Source: Shinisaurus crocodilurus
Taxonomy: Eukaryota; Chordata; Lepidosauria; Squamata; Shinisauridae
NCBI GenBank assembly: GCA_021292165.1
Contig: CM037880.1
Location: 224,842,467-224,906,466 of the forward strand
Direction of reading: 5' to 3'
Length of the DNA: 64,000 bases
A model generated the notes under the pieces. It did no database searches. It worked only from the letters and a program-made list of their open reading frames with translations, and was not told the origin of the DNA. The translations under genes were made by a program, and so were the position numbers. Shown here piece by piece: positions 1-10,600 of this stretch. Position 1 is the first letter of the stretch. Each line of letters starts with the position of its first letter.

Positions 1-500
1 TTTAACTCAGATAAGGACAACGAGGACCAACTCGGGTTATTGGAAAGAGGTTTATTGTGCACAATAGGTCCTGCGGACTGTGTCGCAAAGCAGAACCCCG
101 GGCGGGGCTTTTACAACCACTTTTATAGCATACCTAAGTCTGGTCATTTGGCAACAGTTCTTACATTGGTCAGCAGGTCAAGACAAAAAGGGGGGTTTGC
201 TTTAGGGGAGGGGGATTTCCTTACAAGGAGACAGGAAGATGATCTTACAATCAAGCAGCTGGTAGGTATTATCTTATCTTGGTCACGTAGGCAGGGTGAG
301 ACAGCAAAACACCTCAACCTTTGTGAGTCAACAACAGCCATTGACGGCCATTGTCAGTTATTGCCACAGTCATTACCAGCCATTGACTACATTCTTTTAG
401 TATTAGTCATCACCCTGGCAATCTGTCCACATGCCTGGCTAAGTTTTTCTTTTAACTATTTCGTTTCCTTCACCATCCTGTGCCACTGCCAGTCACACCT
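1..500 (-). mobile_element. LTR-like sequence, partial, probably an endogenous retrovirus LTR
   Basis: In minus orientation there is a TATAAAA box (121-127), then a GC-rich stretch, then AATAAA (51-56) followed by a TTGGTCC-type tail. This is the order seen in the R/U5 part of a retroviral LTR. The 3' border lies outside the window and the 5' border is not clear. No coding sequence is present. Confidence 0.4.
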
Positions 501-519
501 CCGATGGCAGTGGGGCAAG

Positions 520-1079
520 AAGCCGGGCTTCCCGTGATGCTCCCAGGTGGCAGAAGGCAGCCCTTGGGATAACCTGATCCCAAACCACGCACAGCTTTAC
601 AGGCCACAACCAGCACTATGAACCGTGCTTGGAAATGGCCCGGAAGCCAGTGCAGGCCAAGGAGGAATGGAGGGACATGATCCACGCTGTGGACTCCCAG
701 CAGTGGCCACAGCAGCACCCAAACCCTTTTCAGCGGCAGCCCCGCAGAGAGCGCGCTGCAGTAATGCAACCTCGGTGCGGCCAAGGCATGCCTGACTGTG
801 GCAGATCTGCCTTCTGTGGGAAAGGCTGTGGCTGGCACCCAAACTGCGGCTGTGCTAAAGCACGCCTGGTCGCCACCGCTGCTCCAGGGCCTCTGGGAGC
901 AAAACTGAGACCAGGAGCACCTCCAAGCTGCACAGCTGCAGGGGGAGTGCAAACACATCCCAAATCGCCCGCAGACCTGACTCCAGGCCAGCTTTCCTAC
1001 TCCACACACACACCTCTGTCTTATTTGGATTAACAGGCGGTGACACAGCCCCCTTCATGTTAACCATGTAAAAGGGCAA
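520..1079 (-). mobile_element. decayed L2-type LINE fragment
   Basis: Minus-strand frames contain broken pieces matching the C-terminal part of the L2 reverse transcriptase at 13.6-14.9 kb: NPNKTEVCVWSRK (compare [12 protein letters not shown]), HALAAPRLHYCSALSAGLPL (compare [20 protein letters not shown]) and LHWLPGHFQARF (compare [12 protein letters not shown]). Frameshifted and old. Confidence 0.6.
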
Positions 1080-1625
1080 AGTGCGTAGGAAGGCGCTGCG
1101 AGGCTGTGCCTCTGCCCCACCCCGGACAATGCATGGCTCCCCTCGCCTCCACCTCGATAACGCATGAACATCGGAGACGGGGGAAGACTTTATGTGCAGA
1201 CCTCTGCGAGCGAGGGCTTCCCCGGGTCCCGGAGCCCCAGTTGCACAGGGCAGGGCATGCTGTGCATGTTGGGGGGTGGGTGGGTGGGGTGGAGCCAGAA
1301 GTGCATCCCCTTTTCCACATGCTTTGCCCCTTCACCCGCGTAACACTGATGTTTATCTCCATTCTGCGAAAAGCTTCAGCTGCTGATTTCTGAGATCCGC
1401 ACTATTAAAGGCTCCAGAACAGGTGGAGGGGGGGGGGAGGGGTTTCCTGGCCAGCTGCCAACTTACAGACAACACAGTGACTTGGTCCACATGACACGAC
1501 CGCCCAACCCTGGCTCAATCTACCCATGGGGGCTGTTGCATCACAGCTTGTTTTAGGGTTGAGGGTTGTCTTAAGTAGCAGGATGAGCTGAGTTCTCTTT
1601 TAAAGGAGAATTTAACTTTTGGACC
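1080..1625. other. unassigned non-coding sequence
   Basis: GC-rich DNA with a G-run near 1425-1440. No exon, RNA gene or recognised repeat was seen. Confidence 0.4.
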
Positions 1626-1633
1626 ATCTAGAA

Positions 1634-1735
1634 CAGTGTTCTCCAACCATGGGTCCCCAGATGTTTTTGGCCTACAACTCCCAGCTGGGAGTTGTAGGCC
1701 AAAAACATCTGGGGACCCAAGGTTGGAGAACACTG
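1634..1735. mobile_element. foldback hAT-type MITE, 102 bp, with 8-bp target duplication
   Basis: Almost fully palindromic: CAGTGTTCTCCAACC at one end and GGTTGGAGAACACTG at the other. It is flanked by the direct repeat ATCTAGAA at 1626-1633 and 1736-1743. The 8-bp duplication and CAGTG ends are typical of hAT elements. There is no coding capacity. Confidence 0.88.
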
Positions 1736-2305
1736 ATCTAGAAAGTCCATGCAGGATGGTCAACGAGGATCTTGAAGAACAGCCATCCCTTTAAAAGGAA
1801 GGACATCTGGCAAGCCTGGGCACGCGGCGCTACTAACGCCAGGACTGGCCGGCACGCGAGCTTGCACCAGAAGCTGGAGGCGGCAAAAGAAGACGTGTGT
1901 TGCTTCTTCCTCTGCCCTGTTGGGTGCTAAACCCGACTATCTGTTAATTTATAGATGAAGCAGAAAGGCAGGGAATACATATCCTAATAAAATAAAAAAC
2001 AAATGCATTCAAGCCAGTCTCCCACTGGAAGGGCCAAGGGCAGCAGGGCAGTTTCCCCCAGTGCCCCCCCGCTCCACTTACAGCTGCTCAGCGGCAAGCC
2101 GCAACCCACCGCAGGGCAGACCGGCCTCCCCAAGGGGACCGGTGTGGCAGAAGCGAGGCGACTCGCTCGCATACGGCCGGTCCTACTGAGAACTGAGTTA
2201 GACGACCTGCGTGGCCAAAGGTGGCAGCGAACCCCGCCACTTACGCTCAGGTATTCTCTTCCTCAACATCGAGTTGGTTTCTCCTAGTCGCAGGATGGCG
2301 TGTCT

Positions 2306-2475
2306 CCTGGCATAGGAACAGAAGAACAACGGTGCTGACCAAAGGCCTCTCTAGCCCAGCATTCTGCTCTCACAGGCCAGCCCTATGGATGCCTTATGGA
2401 TGTCACCACCGACTGACACTCCGCCGTCTGTGCCCGGGACACTCCCACACAAGTCGCAGTAAACACACGAAGCTG
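2306..2475. repeat. dispersed LINE/SINE tail-like fragment
   Basis: Contains a diverged form of the segment found at 45001-45075, 30530-30600 and (inverted) 11990-12071 and 21905-21970, built around GGATCAGACCA and AGTCCAGCATTCTG. Family name not certain. Confidence 0.4.
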
Positions 2476-3059
2476 CCTTCGGGCAGGCCCGTTCATTCAT
2501 CTGTGCGGCCCGGCCTGGCTAGTGCCTGAGCTGCAGCAGCTTTCCAGGGGCATGGGCAGAGTGGGTTCTTTCCAAGCCTTGCTACCGGGGATCCCTTCCA
2601 CTTGAGGTGCCCGCTGCATAGTACAAAGCAAGTGCCCTGCCACGGAGCTATGCTTGTCCTCCCCTGCGTGAGAATTATACATTTTCCAAACAGACAGGCC
2701 CAAGTATTACAGCACGAACCCAAATCAAGCAGGCCTGCTTCCCTGTAGTTTCCAGACTAGAGTTCTCTCTCCCTCAGCTCTTCCCAGCTTTATTCCTCAG
2801 CCTCACTTTAAGTGGGGCTAATTCCCCCAGAATATTCCATGCAATCCATTTCTTATGGGGGGGAATAATTACTCCACATTCTTCCATGAACTATCCGATC
2901 TGCAGAGGGGCAGCCACAGCAGTCTATTTCAGCAAAACAGCAACAACCAGAGAGTTGTTCTGGCCACTTAAAGGCTCGGGGTGCTTCTAGATGGGGCTTT
3001 TTTGGTGCCACTGTCCTGCCTCACTTGCAGAATTTTTCAGACGGCATTCTCTTCCACCT

Positions 3060-3150
3060 GTAAGGCTCTCCTGCTTTCCCACCATTTCTTCTGTCTTTCC
3101 TTACCAGAGAAAATCGGTTAAGGAAAAAAAGATAGAACTTCTACACAGGG
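3060..3150. repeat. dispersed repeat with internal hairpin (copy 1 of 4)
   Basis: Shares a TCTTTCCTTA ... TTAAGGAAA foldback and flanks with copies at 17340-17440, 27695-27800 and 56735-56830. Probably a non-autonomous DNA transposon fragment. Class unknown. Confidence 0.45.
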
Positions 3151-3446
3151 CCGCCTTTCCACTTGCTAGAACTAGGAGCCCTCCATGCAGAAACACCCAA
3201 ACAGATTTATTGTGGCAGAGTCCTCATGCACTAACACCACTTCACCAGAGATGATATTATGGAATGCTGCAGAAATGGCTCTAGTCCACATAAGCGGATG
3301 CCACGGTAAATCTGTCCGTCTTCAAGGCTCCGCGAGGCTCCGCTCTTTTAGCCACGGCACACTTTGGCTGAAGAATGAGCAAGCGCTGGAACCGGCTCAG
3401 GAGCATGCGGGTCTCCTGGCGCCTCGTCTCTCTGCCGGGCGTCTCA

Positions 3447-3530
3447 TAGATATAGAGTTGGAAGGGGCCTACAAGGCCATCGAGTCCAACCCCCCCACGC
3501 TCAGACAAGCTGAGCCAGCATGAGCTACAA
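3447..3530 (-). repeat. 5S/CR1-type SINE, internally deleted copy
   Basis: The CR1-like tail (AGAGTTGGAAGGGGCCTAC, plus notation) is joined directly to GACAAGCTGAGCCAGCATGA. That segment in the complete copy at 40508-40688 follows the 5S-like core, so the core is deleted here. Confidence 0.5.
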
Positions 3531-3947
3531 AGGGAGCACTTGTGTAATTTAAACTAGAACACTTTTCTTGAAAACCAGCCTAATAACACTAAAGTGAAAA
3601 CAGGAATTGCAATTCTTTTAGTATCTTGGTGCTACTGTGCTATGTTGCACCCAAATACTATTTAACAAAATGTTTTCTGCTAGCTTGCCATAAAGCTACT
3701 AGCCAAGCATGAATTCTGGAATTAAACTGCCCAAATTAACCAACGATGCCTTGTTGGTTTGCCTTTGGCAAAAACCCACTAAGCATGGATTGTGTTAAAG
3801 AGGGGAGGGGTAAAATTCAGGAAAGCCCACTCTAACAAAACTGGGCACTAAAACTTAAAAGGCAAAATTTGAATGCAGCCACAAACACTCATGAGTTTTG
3901 CTGCCATTTTTTTTTTTAAATTTTTGTTTGATTTTGCTAGCAGCTAT

Positions 3948-3952
<5 letters not shown>

Positions 3953-3981
<29 letters not shown>
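3953..3981. repeat. (TA)n microsatellite
   Basis: About 14 uninterrupted TA units. Confidence 0.95.
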
Positions 3982-3983
<2 letters not shown>

Positions 3984-4131
3984 TTTTGGGACTTCTCGCC
4001 TCTTGTTCAGATCTGAGGAAGTATGTGCTTTGGTTAGGAGCACACTCTCGGGCAAAGTGGCTAACGGGAGAGACCGCGGTGCAGGTGCTCGGCCTTCCCG
4101 GCCAGTTCTCTGCATCCCACACGGCAGCAAC

Positions 4132-4302
4132 TTACTTCTGAAGCGGGGGCAAGGCCAGGACCGTATCCCTGGGAGACTTTATGACGGACGAGACCAGGCG
4201 CTTCATCTCCGCCAGCTCTTTCTTCAGCTGCTTTTCAATGAAATAATGGACGGCCTCTACGGCGCGCACAGACCGCATCCAGCGGGGAGCTCCCTCTTTA
4301 GC
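4132..4302 (-). CDS. WDR97: WDR97-like terminal exon 27
   Basis: 171 bp including stop, acceptor CTCTTCCAG. Only the phase-0 frame is open. It reads [20 protein letters not shown], then [17 protein letters not shown], ending LALPPLQK and TAA at 4132-4134, an amphipathic Lys/Glu helix. The stop is embedded in AA|GTAAGT, which also looks like a strong donor, so a longer isoform is possible. A minus-strand AATAAA near 3.2 kb could serve as the poly(A) signal. A plus-strand open frame over this exon is a shadow. Confidence 0.72.
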   Translation of the reverse strand, partial: AKEGAPRWMRSVRAVEAVHYFIEKQLKKELAEMKRLVSSVIKSPRDTVLALPPLQK

Positions 4303-4638
4303 CTGGAAGAGGAGTCAAGAGCGACAGGGTAGCAGAAGGGACAGGGCAGGCGGACGAGAGGCGGGGAGGGGTCTCCAGCTTGAGCCCTCGACATGGCACA
4401 GCTGACTGAGCCCAGCGAGGCCAACCGTCAGAGCGGCATGTGGCTTGAGGTGTGGTGAGGCTGGCTGTAGAGAAACAGGAACCGCGACTTCCTCTCCAGG
4501 AGGCACCCACCTTTAGAACACGGATCCCAGGGGACGGGCTTGGTACCCAGGCTCATGACTTTTCAGCACCAGACAAATACCCTTTGTAAACCTTTGGGCT
4601 GCTGGTTTCACGCTGCAAGTGATTTGCTGGTTTTGTTA

Positions 4639-4678
<40 letters not shown>

Positions 4679-7600
4679 GTGGAGGAAGGGGGGGCTGGCT
4701 GACCCGCCACAACCCACCCTTTCCTACCCAAAGGACCCAAGACCCCCAGAGATCTCAAGGTACCAGACTGCCAGCCTCAGCTCTTTGCAATCCTACTTGA
4801 ATCTCTGTTCAGGGACTTGCCTTTGACTGTAACCTGGATTTAGATGCTGAAGCCACAGAGCATTCCCAAACACCATGTGGGGTAAAACCAAGGAGGTTTA
4901 TTCAGGTAGCATATTACAACAAGAATAGGGAAATGAGGGAAGGACACAAAAATAGAGAGACACTTTGGTACACAGAGTAAAGCTGCAGAACAATAAAACC
5001 TGATTCCTTATATCTCCCAGGCACACAGCTAGTTACCTGGGGGTCAGTTCTCTTCAGGGTTGGTTCCAGCACAGCCTTGCCACTCAAGGAGACTACTACC
5101 ACACCTACCCTAAGGACCGAGATGAGTAGCCCTCCTCTGGGCTAGCCTTTGCCAAAGCCCTCATTCAGCTAATTTCACCAGGAGCTACCTGGGGTCGGAT
5201 CCTGAGGCCGCCCGAAGGCTGGGACCTCTGCGTAGCTGCCGCCATTGACCCACAGCAACCATGCGACGAACAAAGACAAAGACACAAAGGCCACACCTTG
5301 GCAATATACCTTTTTCCCCTCCCCTCCTCCTTTCTGTAGCTCTGCTGCCTCTAGCCAATCAGGATGCACTTCACCTGGCCAGGCAGGGGAGGGATGACTC
5401 ATGACTTACCGGGCCTGAACCACATTTGCATATGAAAGCTGGGTCACTGTAGACTAGACCGGCTTTTCCGGACATTCAGGCGCCATCCAGAGAAACTATG
5501 CACACACACACACACCCAGCCTCCAGCCGGTTCACACATGAGGTGTGTGTGTGTGTGTGCAGGAACCCCTAGAGGCTCTTTTCTTCACAATAAAGAAGAA
5601 GAAGAAGAAGAAGAAGAAGAAGAAGAAGAAGAAGAAGAAGAAGAAGAAGACTAGGAACCAAGCAACATTATATTTGCTGTTATGCTATTTTGATTACATT
5701 GGTTTTATTGTATGCATTATTGTTAGCTGCCCTGGAAATACATGTGTTGAAGCACAGACTATGCATTTGTAAAATAAATAAGTAATAAAGTAATAATTAA
5801 CCGCACAATATTGTCACACCTGAAGCTGTAGAATCTATAGGATAGGTAGACAGACAGAAGACCCCTTGGAACTTTCTGCTTGTTCTTGTTTAACTGATAT
5901 ACATAAAGGTAAGGTCGGGACTTGAGGAAAAGGCCTCACCTGGCTTTCTGAATGCCTGCCTTCGCACTTTCGTTGGCCTTTTGGACACGCGTGCCGGCAC
6001 TTTTCCCTGCCACGCAGGTGTGCTCAGTCAGAACTGCAGCAGGTGCGTGGAAGGGACCCTCTGTAAATGTGGCACCTTTTCCTCTGCCTTGGAGCCGCCC
6101 ACTCGCCAGTGCCACGGCCGCATGCAGAGGCAGGACTGGCCCCCTTCCGTGGCGTGAAGCGCCAGGATCCAAAGGTGGCCTAGCCCTCCCCGGACCGCTC
6201 ATGGGCAATAGCCGTTCACTGCCTGTGTGCAGAGGCACCCTTTGTCCAAGTGGAGAATCAGCATTCCAACGCCAGCCCTGTCGGGCAGACCACCAGCAAC
6301 ATGGCCGCCCCCCCTCTTTGCACTTCCTGCCACTCTCTCCTAGTCAACCCGCGTTGGAGGTGAATGAGATTCCTCCTGAGTACAGGGTAGTTACTTGGGA
6401 GTCGGGAAAGCCTGTTGGGCTCCCGGTCTCTGCTGAGCAAGCAATTCACACGTCTCCCCCTCCCTCCCGTTACAGAGGTCACGGGGGGGACCCGACCCTT
6501 GAAGGGGTACGTTTCAGAAGCCGGTTCAGCCCAAAGTCTGCTTAAGTTCATTAAAGTGTAAAACAGAAGAACGCAGTGAGCAAGTGGAAGGGAGCGGCGG
6601 GCAGTTGCCACCGCAGAGCCTGTTCCAGCTGGACTGCTGTCCACCCCCCACCCTGCCCCTGCCAACAAGGCCGTCTCTCCGCACTTGTTACCTTTTTTTA
6701 AAAAAAATAATCATGATTTTATCAATGATTACAGATGCTTCTTATAAGCTGCTTTGGAAGTATTTGTATCTTGAAAGGATGTAATTTGTATATAGTTTAT
6801 ATATAAATAGTTGTTTATAAATAATAACAACAGCAGCAGGCACAATAATGAAAAGAAAATTAAATCCAGGCCAGAGTATTGATCTACCTCAGTGTTCTCC
6901 AACCTTGGGTCCCCCAAGATGTTTTTGGCCTACAACTCCCAGCATGCCCCAGCATAGCTGGCTAGGGCATGCTGGGAGTTGTAGGCCAAAAACATCTGGG
7001 GACCCAAGGTTGGAGAACACTGAACCTGATCCTATGCTGAGCAAGTCAGCCAGAGCAAGCAAACTTCGGCACTCTGGGAGGAAGCTTCTCTTGATGGTCG
7101 AAGATGGATGAAGGGGCACAGATCGTAAGGGGCATTATGCCATGATTTATCCCAGCCTTCCCCAACTATGTGCCCTCCAAATGCATTGGACTATATAACT
7201 GTGGACAAAAAGAGCCTCTGAGGGTTCCTGCACACACTCACACACACACACACACACACACATGCACACGCCTCCTCATGTGTAAACCAAGTAAGGCCAG
7301 TTGGGGGGCTGGGAGGAGGCGAAATGTGCATAAAGTATCGGGTGGGGCAGGGCGCCTGGAAGTCCTGAAAAGCCGGAGACCCGGCTTTCAAATGCAAATG
7401 CCATGAGTCATGGGTCCCCCTCCCCTGCCTGGCCAGGTGAAGTACATCCTGATTGGCTAAGAGGCAGCAGAGCTACAGGAAGGAGGAGGGGAGGGGGAAA
7501 GAGCTATATTCCAAAGTGTGAGTTTTGTTTCTTTGTCTTTGTCATCGCGTGGTTGCTGGCTGTTGGAGCAATGGTGGCAAGCCAAGCAGAGGCCCAAGCC

Positions 7601-10600
7601 TTTGGGTGGCCTCAGGATCCGACCTGGTGAAATTAGCTGAATGAGGGCTTTGGCAAGGCAAGCCTTGTGGAGGGCTACCCATCTCGGACCTTCGGGCAGG
7701 TGTGTAGTCTTCCCGGGCAGCAAGGCTGTGCTGGATCCAACCCTGGAAGAGAACTGACCCCCAGGTAACTAGTTGTGTGCCTGGGAGATATAAGGAATCA
7801 GTAGGTTTTGTTATTTTGCAGCTCTATTACTTTGTACCAAAGCGTCTCTCTAATTTTGTGTCCTTCCCTCATTTCCCTATTGGTTGTTGTAAAATGCTAC
7901 CTGAATAAACCTTCTTTTGGTTTTTTACCCCACATGGTGTTTGTGGATTGCTCTGTGGTTCCAGCAACTAAATCCAGGTTACAGTCAGAAAGGCAAGTCC
8001 CTGAACAGAGATTCAAATAGGATTGCAGACACCAGAGGCTGGCAGTCTGGTACCTTGAGATCTCTGGGGGTCTTGGGTCCTTTGGGGTAGGAAAGGGTGG
8101 GTTGTGGCGGGCCAGCCAGCCCCCCTTCCTCCACAACAGGGGTCTTCAAACTAAGGCCCGCGGGCCACATCCGGCCCGCCGGCCGATTGGCGGAAGCAGA
8201 CTTTTTAAAAACTCTTTCGCTTCAAGCGCCGATTCTTTTAATTCTTTTCCATAATATGGAAAAATTAGTGGTGGTGTTTTACCTCTTATGTATGAGCTGA
8301 TGTAGCTAAGTCAGATTTCTAATGTTTCAAAAATGCTACTTTGGATTGAAGCAGAGTATGCTCATTTGTGTGATGGCAAAAACAAAAGTATATTCGTGTT
8401 AGGCATGAAACAATTGTGCAACTATATATGTAAATACCACCAGCCCTGCCAGGAGTATTCATTAATATTCCCTCTTCTTCCCTTCCCATTCCTTTTTCCT
8501 TGTGTGTCGTGTCTTTTTAGATTGTAAGCCTGCGGGCAGGGACTGTCTTGTTAATTGCTGTAAACCACCCAGAGAGCTTCGGCTATTGGGCGGTATAAAA
8601 ATGAAATGAAATGAAATGAAATAAATAAATGAAATAACTTTCCATTTAAGGGGAAAAAAATTCCCCCCTATCAAGTAAAAAAAAAAGGACCCGGGTCCTT
8701 TTTTTTTTTTTACCTGATCCATTCGTTCATATTTTTTTCAAACTATAGTCCGGCCCCCCAACAGTCTGAGGGACAATGAACTGGCCCCCTGTTTAAAAAG
8801 TTTGAGGACCCCTGCTCCACAATAACACCCAGCATTCCCCTGCATAGGAACAGGGGAAGCTGCCTTTTACGGAGTCAGACCATGGGTCCATCTACCGGCC
8901 CGTTACTGGTAGCCATGGCTCTCCAGGCATCTATCGACACCGACTGGCAGCCATGGCTCTCCAGGGTTCCAGGCAGGATTCTTTCCAAGCCCTACCTGGA
9001 GGTCGGGGATCGAACCTGGGACCTTCTGCGTGCCAAGCAGCTGCTCTCTCACACTGAGCTCTGGCCCCTCCTTACAGCGCCTGGCATTCCAAGGCGGTCA
9101 CCCATCCAAGTACTAACCAGGCCCAACCCTGCTTAGCTTCCCAGATCAGACGAGATCGGGCTGTTCAGATGCAGGTTGTGGTCCAACGCGTCTAGAGGGC
9201 AGCCTGATGGGGAAGGCTGTTTCAATCTGGATCAGCCACGACTGCCAGCCAAGGGGCAATTAGCCAATGAGGGGAGATCCACGTTGGCAGAGGATGCTCA
9301 AGGAAAAGGCCATTGACACACCAACAATCCCCTACAGAAGGGGGGCGCGGGATGGGGATTACCCGTCATAAAATCATAGAATCATAGAAAAGTAGAGTTG
9401 GAAGGGGCCTACAAGGCCATCGAGTCCAACCCCCTGCTCAGTGCGGGAATCCAGGTCAAAGCACCCCTGACAGATGGCTGTCCAGCTGCACCTTGAATGC
9501 CTCCAGAGTGGGAGAGCCCCACCACCTCCCTAGGTAGTTGATTCCATTGTCTTATTGCTCTGACAGTCAGGAAATTTTTCCTGATGTTTAGGTGGAATCT
9601 AGGTTCCTGTAACTTGAGCCCATTATTCAGTGTCCTGCAAACTGGGATGATCGAGAAGAGATCCTGGCCCTCCTCTGTGTGACAACCCTTCAAGTACAGG
9701 AAGAGTGCGATCATATCTCCCCTCAGTCTCCTCTTCTGAAGGCTAAACATGCCCAGTTCTTTCATTCTCTCCTCATAGAGCTTTGTTTCCAGTCCCCTGA
9801 TCATCTTTGTTACCCTCTTCTGAACCCTTTCCAGTCTGTCTACATCCGGGCTCTCCAACCTTGGGTCCCCAGATGTTGCTGGACTACAGCTCCCAGAATC
9901 ATAGAATCATAGAATCATAGAAAAGTAGAGTTGGAAGGGGCCTACAAGGCCATCGAGTCCAACCCCCTGCTCAATGCAGGAATCCAGGTCAAAGCATCTC
10001 TGACAGATGTCTGTCCAGCTGCACCTTGAATGCCTCCAGAGTGGGAGAGCCCACCACCTCCCTAGGTAGTTGATTCCATTGTCTTATTGCTCTGACAGTC
10101 AGGAATTTTTTCCTGATGTTTAGGTGGAATCTAGGTTCCTGTCACTTGAGCCCATTATTCAGTGTCCTGCAAACTGGGATGATCGAGAAGAGATCCTGGC
10201 CCTCCTCTGTGTGACATCCCTTCAAGCACTGGAAGAGTGCGATCATATCTCCCCTCAGTCTCCTCTTCTGAAGGCTAAACATGCCCAGTTCTTTCAGTCT
10301 CTCCTCATAGGGCCTTGTTTCCAGTCCCTTTATCATCCTTGTTGCCCTCCTCTGAACCCTGAACCCGTCCTTTCCTGCCAGAGCGCCGTGTGGGGTGCAA
10401 GGGGAGCCGCCTTGGCACGTGACTGGCAGGGCATCTGCGAGTGGCGGCTGCTGCTGCTCCAGCCAAATACCGGAAGGTTCCAAAATCACAGGCTTTCTAG
10501 GGGTGGCGATTCATCCCACCCTTCCCCTACCTCTGGGAAGCCAAACAGGACCAGATGAGGCCCAGCCTCGTGTGCGCCAGCACAGGGAGTGCCTGCCCAG

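Noticed and set aside
3898..4332. 144-codon plus-strand frame
   Set aside because: Partly a (TA)n repeat and partly antisense to the terminal exon, which has proper splice and phase support on the minus strand.
4434..4560. extra exon between exons 26 and 27
   Set aside because: A GTGGGT donor at 4510 exists, but the only frame-compatible acceptor lacks a pyrimidine tract.
4540..4800. poly-Asn protein
   Set aside because: Translation of an (AAT)n microsatellite running into a solo LTR.
5545..5772. poly-Lys protein
   Set aside because: Translation of the (GAA)n microsatellite.
8840..9071. functional tRNA gene
   Set aside because: A and B boxes are present, but the body is a SINE and no cloverleaf with paired acceptor stem was seen.
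9072..9190. functional 5S rRNA gene
   Set aside because: Diverged 5' third, scattered changes and direct fusion to a SINE indicate a pseudogene or SINE head.
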